From Promethearchaeota archaeon (lineage in GTDB: Archaea; Asgardarchaeota; Lokiarchaeia; Sigyniarchaeales; SOKP01): a stretch of 64,000 bases of DNA. The stretch covers positions 28,112 to 92,111 of the forward strand of contig JAFGOA010000014.1 of assembly GCA_016926735.1 (NCBI GenBank), in the 5' to 3' direction. The position numbers and the translations under genes are program-made. Below are positions 40,111 through 48,964 of the stretch, piece after piece (the stretch's first letter is position 1; every line of letters begins with the position of its first letter). The notes beneath the pieces were generated by a model. It was not told where the DNA came from, ran no database searches, and was given only the letters and a program-made list of their open reading frames with translations.

Positions 40111-41790
40111 ATGAACACAATTAAAGACGTAGAGGAATCAGGAAAATCAGAAAAAGATACACTCCCAAGTAAGCAGTTAGATGCCTTAAAGTATTTAGAA
40201 AAACTCGCTGGTAAAAATCTTTCCATAGTAAGCAAAATAACCTATGAAAAAGGAATAACGATCGAAAAAGGGCAGATAACGGGACTTAATCTTGAATATT
40301 GTGGACTAACATCTGTTCCAGACGTATTGACTGCTTTTCCAAACCTTCAAATTCTTGTCTTAAAGAATAATAAACTTAGTTCCCTTTCTGAGACAATCAG
40401 TCATCTTGGATCTCTTAAAGAGCTATATTTAACTGGAAATCCCTTAGAGAACCTTCCTGAAGTGATTGGAGACCTAAATGAGCTTGGAAAATTATCATTA
40501 ACCCATACTCATCTAGAAACGCTTCCAGAATCGTTTGGAAACCTCAAGAATCTTCAGTGGCTAAATTTAGAAAATAGTAAAATATCCCATCTTCCAGAAT
40601 CGATTGGGCATCTTAAAAATCTTAAGAGACTAATCCTTAATAACAATTATTTAAAAGAGCTTCCAGAATCAATTGGACACCTTAAATCGCTTGAATCTCT
40701 CAATTTGGTATATAATAAATTAATTAAACTACCTAACTCAATTGGAAATCTCTCATCCCTCAGAGAACTTAGCATTTATAGTGAATGCCTCACAAAAGTT
40801 CCTGAATCAATTGGTAATCTTATCTCACTTAATAAACTTAATCTTCATAGCAATATCCTCTCAGACGTTCCAGAATCTATAGGAAATCTTACTTCCCTTA
40901 AAGAACTTAGTATTTATAGTGATAACCTCCCAGAAGTTCCTGAATCAATTGGTAATCTTAACTCACTTAATAAACTTAATATTCATAGTGATAAAATCTC
41001 AGAGCTTCCAGAATCTATAGGCAATCTTCCATCACTTACAGAACTTAGTATTTATTGTGATAACCTCCCAGAAGTTCCTGAATCAATAGGTAATCTCACT
41101 TCCCTCAAAGATTTCTTTTTGAGATCAAGAATAGAAAATCTTCCTGAATCAATTGGGAATCTCACTTCTCTTGAGTCTTTAAACCTTTCTAACAATCGCC
41201 TCTCACAACTTCCAGATACAATAACGAATCTTAAAAAGCTTAAAATCTTAAGAATTGGGAGAAACTTTACGGAATTTCCAAGGATAATACTAAAGCTCAC
41301 CACACTCCAGGAATTATATCTTGGATTTAATAAGTTGGAAACGATTCCCGAATCAATTGAAAAGCTTAAAAATCTTAAAGAACTATCCTTTCATAATAAT
41401 AAGTTAAAAGATATCCCTGAGTCAATAGGGAATCTAACTTTGCTCCAAACCTTATGGTTAAAAGATAACCTGTTAGAAAAGCTTCCTGATTCTATAGGAA
41501 ACCTCAAGGAACTTCGCTTATTATATCTTCACTCTAATAACCTCGGATCACTTCCAGATACAATTCAGAATCTTACAAAACTCGAAAGGGTTTATTTACA
41601 AGAGAATTACGAGATGGAAGAAATTGATCTCTCTCTATTTAAGAATTGTGAAAGGTTGTATCTACTAAATCTGCCATATCCTTATAACATAGAAAAATTC
41701 TATTGGACGGGCTCAAAAATACCTGAAAAACAATCTATTCCTAGAGGTCTCTGGAAATTTTACTCAAAATTAGTTCTAAGAAAAAAATAA
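40111..41790 (+). CDS. Leucine-rich-repeat protein (559 aa)
   Basis: About 18-20 tandem ~23-aa units of the type LPESIGNLTSLKELSIYSDN; no obvious signal peptide. Confidence 0.92.
   Translation: MNTIKDVEESGKSEKDTLPSKQLDALKYLEKLAGKNLSIVSKITYEKGITIEKGQITGLNLEYCGLTSVPDVLTAFPNLQILVLKNNKLSSLSETISHLGSLKELYLTGNPLENLPEVIGDLNELGKLSLTHTHLETLPESFGNLKNLQWLNLENSKISHLPESIGHLKNLKRLILNNNYLKELPESIGHLKSLESLNLVYNKLIKLPNSIGNLSSLRELSIYSECLTKVPESIGNLISLNKLNLHSNILSDVPESIGNLTSLKELSIYSDNLPEVPESIGNLNSLNKLNIHSDKISELPESIGNLPSLTELSIYCDNLPEVPESIGNLTSLKDFFLRSRIENLPESIGNLTSLESLNLSNNRLSQLPDTITNLKKLKILRIGRNFTEFPRIILKLTTLQELYLGFNKLETIPESIEKLKNLKELSFHNNKLKDIPESIGNLTLLQTLWLKDNLLEKLPDSIGNLKELRLLYLHSNNLGSLPDTIQNLTKLERVYLQENYEMEEIDLSLFKNCERLYLLNLPYPYNIEKFYWTGSKIPEKQSIPRGLWKFYSKLVLRKK
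40780..41160 (+). repeat. Near-identical two-unit (~138 bp) repeats inside the LRR gene
   Basis: The block SLRELSIYSECLTKVPESIGNL.SLNKLNLHSNILSDVPESIGNL recurs as SLKELSIYSDNLPEVPESIGNLNSLNKLNIHSDKISELPESIGNL and again in part, with high nucleotide similarity. Confidence 0.75.
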
Positions 41791-41880
41791 CGTTAATTAT
41801 AAATATTTATTTAGCACAGAGTCAAAATCATTAGAGTTTGAATGGATTATATATTTAGAAAAAGTAACCTGGAAGACTTA
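41787..41880 (+). pseudogene. Relic of the C-terminal end of a giant-protein paralogue
   Basis: + strand reading ...VNYKYLFSTESKSLEFEWIIYLEKVTWKT* aligns with the giant protein end ...SMYVYVFSRQQSRDLQIDWINHLEKVIWKI*, stop codon in the same place. Confidence 0.75.
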
Positions 41881-41898
41881 ATTAAAAATAGAATTAAA

Positions 41899-41997
41899 AA
41901 GAAGAGTTTCTACTTTTTTTTTCTTAGTCAAGAAAATATCCTCATTTTAAAATTAATTTTAATAAGAATATATTTCTAAAAAGTTTTTTCATTTTAT
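41899..41997 (-). pseudogene. Relic copy of the rpoH 5' end (first ~11 codons plus upstream region)
   Basis: 41899..41997 aligns ungapped with 851..949 at about 90% by eye (10 mismatches in 99 counted); reads TTG ACT AAG AAA AAA AAA GTA... = MTKKKKVETLL versus RpoH MTKKKRVDVLL. Confidence 0.85.
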
Positions 41998-42030
41998 ACC
42001 ATAAAAAAAAACCTTGATATTCTTTAGAAT

Positions 42031-42660
42031 TCAGACAAAAGAATATTGAAAAATCCAAAATCCACTCCTTTTACATTTTACTTTAATTTTATTTTTAAAT
42101 TTATCTAATAAATATTTATAGACATGGGGAGCTCCCATTTTTTTCCTAATAACAAATTCAAATAATCCTCCTTTTTTCAAATAGAATGGTAATACATCAA
42201 ATATCTCAAAAAATTCTTTTTTTCCCTTTCTAAGAGGAGGATTCATATAAATTATATCAAATTTTATATCTTTATTTTTTAATGATTCAAAATAATCCCC
42301 TGAAAAAATATGCATGTTATTTTTTAATTCAGGAAGATTTAATTTTACATTCTCTTTTGTACACCATATCGCTCGCTTATTGCTATCAATAAAATATATC
42401 TCACTATCATGAGAATAATATCCTAATACAATTCCTATTGGTCCATATCCACAACCCAAATCTAATAATATACTTTTTTTTTCAGGAATTGTCATGTTTT
42501 CTATAAGGATTTTAGTCCCTAAATCTATCTTTCTAAATGAAAAAATACCTGTTGTAGTTTTAAATAAAAATAAGTGTCGTCTTAAACTTTCAGAAATTGT
42601 AAAGACTTTTAATTGAGAATCTGGATATTTTGAATAGTAATGATGCTCTTCTTTTACCAT
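42031..42660 (-). CDS. RsmC-like class I SAM methyltransferase
   Basis: LLDLGCGYGPIGIVLG and FDIIYMNPPLRKGKKE (NPPx) motifs; adjacent to cbf5. Confidence 0.88.
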   Translation of the reverse strand: MVKEEHHYYSKYPDSQLKVFTISESLRRHLFLFKTTTGIFSFRKIDLGTKILIENMTIPEKKSILLDLGCGYGPIGIVLGYYSHDSEIYFIDSNKRAIWCTKENVKLNLPELKNNMHIFSGDYFESLKNKDIKFDIIYMNPPLRKGKKEFFEIFDVLPFYLKKGGLFEFVIRKKMGAPHVYKYLLDKFKNKIKVKCKRSGFWIFQYSFV

Positions 42661-42673
42661 TTTTCATACTTAT

Positions 42674-43687
42674 TCATTGTTGTTTTGTAGAATCATCCCA
42701 GCGAGGGTATGTTCCTCTTTTCATAAATACCTTATCATTTTTAACCATTATTCCTTTAGTTGCTTTATATATCGTCACTGCATCCTTTTCTGAAATACCA
42801 AATCCTATTAATTCCTTTTTTAACGTCATTAAAGCAACTTGCATACCTGGTTTTATTCGTGCATCTATATAACAAATCCCCGCTGAGGCAAGAGATGCCC
42901 CATGACATAAAGCATCAACAGCCGAGTCTCGAACAAATATTTTAGGAAGATGTTTGACCATTTTTTCCATAGGAGATATCATTTTCTTTAAATAAATATC
43001 ATCATTCTCTTTTTGGTAAATTGTAAAAGCATCTTTTAAATTTTGAAGAGAAATCAAACTTGTATCTTCTTCAAAAAAACCTACTCTTGTTCGCCTTAAC
43101 TCAACCATATGAGCTCCTGAACATAAAGCTTCCCCAATATCAAAACAATATTTTCGAATATATGTTCCTGCCTCGCATCCCACTCTAAAAAGTATATGAT
43201 TTTCTTTTATTTCTAACAAGTCAATATAATAGATTTCTCTCATCCGAAGTTTTCTTGTAACTGAAGATTTAACAGGAGGACGTTGATATATTTTTCCTGT
43301 AAATAATTTTAATATCTTTTCAATTCTCTTTCTCGTTTCTATTTTATGTAAATACATGACACAAATATATTCCTTTCCAGCGTTTAGTAATGCAGATAAA
43401 ACTCTTGTCGCTTGACCTAATCCAACGGGTAATACACCTGTTACCTTTGGATCAAGTGTTCCTCCATGACCAACACTGTCAATATTTAAAATTTTTTTAA
43501 TCCATGAGACAACTTCATGACTCGTTGGACCACTTACTTTATCAAGATTGATAGTTCCATATTCTAAAAGTTGATTTATACTTCGCTTCTCCGGTTCCAA
43601 TCCAAAATCTTGATTCGTTGTTCCTTGAGATTTAATTAATAATTGTTCTGGTTCATCTGAAGGAAGAATAAATTTTGATTTTTCCAT
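42674..43687 (-). CDS. cbf5: tRNA/rRNA pseudouridine synthase Cbf5 (TruB family, PUA domain)
   Basis: GTINLDKVSGPTSHEVVSWIKKIL...GHGGTLDPKVTGVLPVGLGQATRVL...YQRPPVKSSVTRKLR...GTYIRKYCFDIG: TruB/Cbf5 signatures, PUA C-terminus. Confidence 0.96.
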   Translation of the reverse strand: MEKSKFILPSDEPEQLLIKSQGTTNQDFGLEPEKRSINQLLEYGTINLDKVSGPTSHEVVSWIKKILNIDSVGHGGTLDPKVTGVLPVGLGQATRVLSALLNAGKEYICVMYLHKIETRKRIEKILKLFTGKIYQRPPVKSSVTRKLRMREIYYIDLLEIKENHILFRVGCEAGTYIRKYCFDIGEALCSGAHMVELRRTRVGFFEEDTSLISLQNLKDAFTIYQKENDDIYLKKMISPMEKMVKHLPKIFVRDSAVDALCHGASLASAGICYIDARIKPGMQVALMTLKKELIGFGISEKDAVTIYKATKGIMVKNDKVFMKRGTYPRWDDSTKQQ

Positions 43688-44001
43688 GATTAATTTAATA
43701 AATATTTTTAATAAATTATTTGAAATGATTATGATTAAAATTGATACATAAAAAATAAATCATGTTTTAAAGAAAAAATTTTTGAAAGAAATGCTTTTTT
43801 CTATTTTTATTATCTCAACTACAAATAATTTTAATAAATCAAAATTATCAGATTGCAATATTGGTAAGGGTAAATTTAATGAAATTTATGAAGAACCTGT
43901 CTTTGAGTATCTTTTTTCAACGTATATGTATATAATCCATTAAGTCAAAAAAAAAACCCGATTCTAATTTAAAATTTTTAAAAAAAGAAAAAAAAAAGAT
44001 T

Positions 44002-46005
44002 TTATGGTAGTGCTTGTCCACCATCATCTATAATCCAACTATACGTATTTATAAGAATTTCTCTTGCAGTAGCAGCAGTACCTGCGCTATATTGAGAGGT
44101 TCCTGCATGAAAAAATACATTATGTTGGAGATTTAATTGTGACCATCCAATTAAAAGATTATCATAATTAGGAGTGGATAAAATAGCACCTTGAAACATG
44201 TATAACATACTATATACTCTTGAGACATTCCAACTTCCAATATCTTGGTTAAAGGTAGTAGCATAATAGAACATATACCTCATATCTCTGACATTTGAAA
44301 CATTCCAATTTCCAATATCTTGGTTAAAGGCAGTAGCTCTATAGAATATATACCTCATATCTTCTACATTTGAAACATTCCAATTTCCAATATCTTGGTT
44401 AAAGGCAGTAGCATAATCGAACATATAACTCATATCTCGGGTATTTGAAACATCCCAATTACCAATGTCTTGATTGAAAGAATTTGCTAACCGGAACATA
44501 CAACTCATATCTCTGACATTTGAAACATTCCATTCTCCAATATCTTGATCGAATGAATTAGCATTCCCAAACATATAACTCATATCTCGGGTATTTGAAA
44601 CATCCCAATTACCAATATCTTGGTTAAAGGTAGTAGCATAATAGAACATATAACTCATATCTCTAACATTTGAAACATTCCAACCACCAATATCTTGATC
44701 GAATGAATTAGCATTCCCAAACATATAACTCATATCTCGGGTATTTGAAACATTCCAACCACCAATATCTTGATCGAATGATTTAACATTCGTGAACATA
44801 TAACTCATATCTCTGACATTTGAAACATTCCAACCACCAATATCTTGGTTGAAGGAAGTAACGCTACGGAACATAGACCCCATATCTGCAACATTAAAAA
44901 CATTCCAATCTCCAATATCTTGGTTAAATGAATTAGCTTCACAGAACATATAACTCATATCTCTGACATTTGAAACATTCCAATCTCCAATATCTTGGTT
45001 AAATGAAGTTGCGTAATAGAACATAGACCCCATATCTGCGACATTAGAAACATTCCAATCTCCAATATCTTGGTTAAATGAAGTAGTACTATAGAACATA
45101 TAACTCATATCTCTGACATTTGAAACATTCCAATCTCCAATATCTTGGTTAAATGTAGTCGCGTAATAGAACATACGGCGCATACTTTCAATCTTAGAGA
45201 CATTCCAATTATTTAAATTCCCTTTATTACCAAGATCAGTACAACTACTGAACATATTATTTAGATTTGTTGTTCCAGTTAAGTCCAGACTATCCGTAGC
45301 AGCAAGAATTAAGTTAGAACATCCGTCAAAATAGTAACCAGAATTACCCACTCTTAAATCACCCCATTGTTGAATTTCAAGTAATTTTAAATGATCACCA
45401 TTATCATTAAAACACCACCCTATCAAGCTACCATAAATCTCAATGGTATATTCTCCTTCTGAAACATATGTATGAGTTACTTCTTCTTGATTCCAACTTG
45501 TAATAGTATCATTATTTCCATCACCCCAATCTACAATAAAATCATATGTTCCATCTGATTCCAATGGTAGTCTAATTTGATTACTATTACTCGAACCACT
45601 ACTCGTTAATATAGTATCCCATATAGATATAAAAGGTGAATCAGATTCTATTGCATCAATGATAAATGAAACTGATGCCTTTCCTATATTTCCTGCTGAA
45701 TCATTTGCCCAAGCAGTTATAGTATTTAAACCTTCATTAAAAATAATAGAATATGGTGAGGTATAAGTTATATTTGCACCATCATTCCATTTATACCAGA
45801 TAGTATCGATTGCGATATTATCTGATGCTGAAATCTCTAATAATTGACTAGCGTCATAATAAGTAGTGCTTATTGGATTTTCAATTTGTACCTTTGGGGA
45901 AGTTGTATCCTCATCATTCAATTGTGTTATATAAAAAAACAATCCGATAATTGAACTAAGTATGATAATAAATATTAGACTTAGAAATTTTATATTTTTT
46001 TTCAT
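44002..46005 (-). CDS. BspA-like/DUF285 surface repeat protein with N-terminal signal anchor
   Basis: MKKNIKFLSLIFIIILSSIIGLFFYIT anchor; Ig-like segment; thirteen 25-aa units FNQDIGDWNVSNVRDMSYMFYSTTS. Confidence 0.92.
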   Translation of the reverse strand: MKKNIKFLSLIFIIILSSIIGLFFYITQLNDEDTTSPKVQIENPISTTYYDASQLLEISASDNIAIDTIWYKWNDGANITYTSPYSIIFNEGLNTITAWANDSAGNIGKASVSFIIDAIESDSPFISIWDTILTSSGSSNSNQIRLPLESDGTYDFIVDWGDGNNDTITSWNQEEVTHTYVSEGEYTIEIYGSLIGWCFNDNGDHLKLLEIQQWGDLRVGNSGYYFDGCSNLILAATDSLDLTGTTNLNNMFSSCTDLGNKGNLNNWNVSKIESMRRMFYYATTFNQDIGDWNVSNVRDMSYMFYSTTSFNQDIGDWNVSNVADMGSMFYYATSFNQDIGDWNVSNVRDMSYMFCEANSFNQDIGDWNVFNVADMGSMFRSVTSFNQDIGGWNVSNVRDMSYMFTNVKSFDQDIGGWNVSNTRDMSYMFGNANSFDQDIGGWNVSNVRDMSYMFYYATTFNQDIGNWDVSNTRDMSYMFGNANSFDQDIGEWNVSNVRDMSCMFRLANSFNQDIGNWDVSNTRDMSYMFDYATAFNQDIGNWNVSNVEDMRYIFYRATAFNQDIGNWNVSNVRDMRYMFYYATTFNQDIGSWNVSRVYSMLYMFQGAILSTPNYDNLLIGWSQLNLQHNVFFHAGTSQYSAGTAATAREILINTYSWIIDDGGQALP
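44225..45170 (-). repeat. Thirteen tandem 75-bp coding repeats (DUF285 units)
   Basis: Counted 13 F(N/D)QDIGxW(N/D)VSN units in the translation; repeated caatctccaatatcttggttaaatga at nucleotide level. Confidence 0.9.
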
Positions 46006-46304
46006 GATAATTTTTTTTTTTTTAATTTATTCTTAATTTCCAGAATTTGATTCCAATATAAAGGTTTGAGGTGTACTTTTCAAACTATTTTTTTATAGTT
46101 TTGATTCAAATTATTTTATGTAGAATGCTCTTCATTTCTTAATTAATAATATTAGAACATGAAGTGTAGAAATACAATAATTAGAGAATTAACTCATAAA
46201 ATTTTAAGAATATTGTTTATACTGTTTATAAATAAGGTTTAAATTTGAATTGAGTTTAAAATTTAAAAATATTATTAATTTTATATAATATACATATGAA
46301 TTTG

Positions 46305-46378
46305 CGGGCTATGTGGGAATTGAACCCACGACCTTCAGGTTAAAAGCCTGCCGCGCTACCTGCCTGCGCTAATAGCCC
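46305..46378 (-). tRNA. tRNA-Lys (anticodon TTT)
   Basis: Revcomp GGGCTATTAGCGCAGGCAGGTAGCGCGGCAGGCTTTTAACCTGAAGGTCGTGGGTTCAATTCCCACATAGCCCG folds with acceptor GGGCTAT/ATAGCCC, T-stem GTGGG/CCCAC, loop CTTTTAA. Confidence 0.95.
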
Positions 46379-46514
46379 AAATAATAAAGATATAAAAAAC
46401 GAAAAAATTATTTTGTGGTCTTATTTCATGAATCCTTTATAATATAAAAATTTTATGTGTTAAGAGAGAAATCTAAAACAAGAATGCCTATTCAATAAAT
46501 ATAGTTATCTCTGA

Positions 46515-47549
46515 TTATTTATTGATAAAATGGTTAAATCCATCGATATTTAAGATGATTCTCTCATTATTTTTTATCAAATGGATCTTTGGATCTGATA
46601 TTACTTTTCCGATCTTGTATAGATTCCCACCTTTTGTTTGGACAGCTTTTTTAGCTTCATTAAAATCTTCAACTTTTATTGTAAAAATATGAATAAATTC
46701 TTCTCCTCCACTAAAAACTAAATCTTCTAGTGATATCATAAATTCCTTCGAATATTGAATTGCTTCACTATCAATTAGGTTATCATTGAATTCAATTTCA
46801 AACCCGAGTTCTGAGTTTGAATGAATAAGTTCTTTCAGAGATTTTCCTAATCCATCTGAAGAGTCAATGCTTGCAGTTGCTAATCGATTTTTAGAAAGAA
46901 TTATCCCTTCCTGACCTAAGTCTTTTGGTTCTAAAATACTTCTAATCGATCGTTGATATTTTTTAAAATTATTAATTGGTCCTTTTTTTTTCAAAAGAAT
47001 ATCAAATCCTACTCCTGTTAATCCAAATTTTCCATTAATAACAACTAAGTCATTTTTATTCAATCCCCTTCTTTTAATTATTTTATTATCCTCTAGTATT
47101 CCAAATACTGAAGGATTAATGATAATTTCTTTTGTTTCATTAATATCTCCTCCAATATATTCAATATTGAGAGCAATACAATAATCGATAATACCAATAA
47201 TCATATCCTCAAAATCCTTATATTTTAAATCTAAGGGTAAGCCCAATGAAATAAATATTCCTAAGGGATTAACTCCTTTTACAATTAAATCACTTACATT
47301 CATTAAGACCGCCTTTCTCCCCATCTGATAAAAAGACATTTCTTTAGGAATATCTGTTGTAGAAACCAACATGTCTGAATTAAAAATAAGTTGGAATTTA
47401 TTATTTTTTGAACTTAATTTTTCCATGAAAGAAAAGAAAAACGCATCGTCTCGTATCATTTCTTTTTTTGTTCTTGCATATATGAGATTTTCTATCATTT
47501 CAATGATTTTATTTTCGCCTAGTTCTTTCATAGTTTTATTAGTCCACAT
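46515..47549 (-). CDS. thiL: Thiamine-monophosphate kinase-like protein (AIR synthase-related fold)
   Basis: MGRKAVLMNVSDLIVKGVNPLGIFISLGLP...IEYIGGDINETKEIIINPSVFG...ATASIDSSDGLGKSLKEL: ThiL motifs. Confidence 0.9.
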   Translation of the reverse strand: MWTNKTMKELGENKIIEMIENLIYARTKKEMIRDDAFFFSFMEKLSSKNNKFQLIFNSDMLVSTTDIPKEMSFYQMGRKAVLMNVSDLIVKGVNPLGIFISLGLPLDLKYKDFEDMIIGIIDYCIALNIEYIGGDINETKEIIINPSVFGILEDNKIIKRRGLNKNDLVVINGKFGLTGVGFDILLKKKGPINNFKKYQRSIRSILEPKDLGQEGIILSKNRLATASIDSSDGLGKSLKELIHSNSELGFEIEFNDNLIDSEAIQYSKEFMISLEDLVFSGGEEFIHIFTIKVEDFNEAKKAVQTKGGNLYKIGKVISDPKIHLIKNNERIILNIDGFNHFINK

Positions 47550-47685
47550 TGAAATCCTCTTATTATTGATATTTATTATAAAATATTAAATTGTTATTAT
47601 AAATTCAGTTCACTCTTAAAATTGATAATAAAATATAAAAATTTTACATTACCTATTAAAATAAATTGCATTGATTATTATTACT

Positions 47686-47782
47686 GCCTTTGTAACTCAG
47701 TTCGTAGAGTGATTGATTCGTAATCAAAATATATAATTGACGTGATATCAATTTGCCGGGGGTTCAATTCCCCCCAGAGGCT
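47686..47782 (+). tRNA. tRNA-Thr (anticodon CGT) with a ~24-nt intron at the canonical 37/38 position
   Basis: Acceptor GCCTTTG/CAGAGGC, T-arm GGGGG TTCAATT CCCCC, anticodon arm ATTGA TTCGTAA + TCAAT after removing tcaaaatatataattgacgtgata. Confidence 0.85.
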
Positions 47783-47785
47783 TTT

Positions 47786-48796
47786 CTAAACCTCTTCTGA
47801 AACAAAAAATTTATTAACTAAACCCAATGCAAGCGTTCTAAAAGCATCATTAACATTATCTCCCGTTTTAGCTGATGTTTCAATATAAGAAATTCCAAGA
47901 TCTTTTGCTAAAGCCTCTCCTTCCTCTCTTGATACTTGTTTTTTATCTTTTAAGTCTATTTTGTTTCCAATTAAAATAAGATTGATATCGGGAGTTATTG
48001 CTTTTATTTCATTATACCATGATTTAATGTTATCATAAGTATCTTTACGGGTTACGTCATATACTAAAAGACCTGCTTCTGCGTTTCCTAAGTAATTCTT
48101 TCTAACACGCTTAAATTGTGTTTGTCCGGCTAAATCCCAAAGAACAAAGCGGACTAAGGTGTCTAAATCATCAAATTCGCATTCTTTTTTCATAATACTA
48201 ACCCCTATTGTTTCTTTGTAATCTTGAGCAAATGTCCCTTCTACAAATCTATGTACCATGCTTGTCTTTCCAACTCCTCCATCTCCTCCTAATATTAACT
48301 TAAAAGCATATTCACTAGCATTAATTTTTATTTTTTGGAGTTTATCAACCTTTCTCTCTATATGAGAACCTGTAAGAGATGAGATTTTTGGAATAACAGG
48401 ACTAACGGTTCTTCCATCAAAAATACGAGCGATTTTTTCAGCAGTTAAATACGCTAAAGGAAAGACGGGATCAATCATTGCCAATGAATCTAACACAGTT
48501 ACAAAAACAGCCTCTGGACCTGCTTCACAAAATATTAATCGATATTCATCAGTATCAAAGGTACCAGTACCAAATGAACCAGAGCTAAATTCTTGTGTTA
48601 TTCTATTTAAAACAGGTTCTACTAAAGCACTTAAACCCCCTACAATATCTTCCTCAACTGATTTGTCACCTGATCCTGAAATTGTATCCATAATTAAACC
48701 CTCTCGATTAACAATTATTGCCGCAACTAGATCATCTTTTATTTCTTGTCTGTACCATTTCAATAAAGCACTTAATTTTTCCCTATCTACTGACAT
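47786..48796 (-). CDS. Roadblock/LC7 domain fused to Rab/Ras-like small GTPase
   Basis: N-term LVAAIIVNREGLIMDTISG... (roadblock-like); C-term GGDGGVGKTSM (G1), ETIGV (G2), WDLAGQ (G3), GNKIDL (G4), ETSAK (G5). Confidence 0.93.
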   Translation of the reverse strand: MSVDREKLSALLKWYRQEIKDDLVAAIIVNREGLIMDTISGSGDKSVEEDIVGGLSALVEPVLNRITQEFSSGSFGTGTFDTDEYRLIFCEAGPEAVFVTVLDSLAMIDPVFPLAYLTAEKIARIFDGRTVSPVIPKISSLTGSHIERKVDKLQKIKINASEYAFKLILGGDGGVGKTSMVHRFVEGTFAQDYKETIGVSIMKKECEFDDLDTLVRFVLWDLAGQTQFKRVRKNYLGNAEAGLLVYDVTRKDTYDNIKSWYNEIKAITPDINLILIGNKIDLKDKKQVSREEGEALAKDLGISYIETSAKTGDNVNDAFRTLALGLVNKFFVSEEV

Positions 48797-48964
48797 AAAT
48801 TTTTCACTTAGATTTTTTAAAAATTCATATTGTTTTATCTAAAAATCAATAACTACTTTCTTTTTAAATAATATTTTAGAAATTTAAATTTTTAGAATAC
48901 TTAAATAATCAATAATTAAGATATGATTCTTTGTATTTATTATTTTTAATTTCAAAGAAAAAGA

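Noticed and set aside
951-42020. Inverted-repeat idea: cgaggttttttttt (955) versus aaaaaaaaaccttg (42004)
   Set aside because: Match is mostly a homopolymer run; not enough to call terminal inverted repeats of an element.
44225-45170. Regular ~75-bp repeats considered as a CRISPR array
   Set aside because: Repeats are in-frame coding units of a DUF285 protein with no variable spacers; no cas genes.
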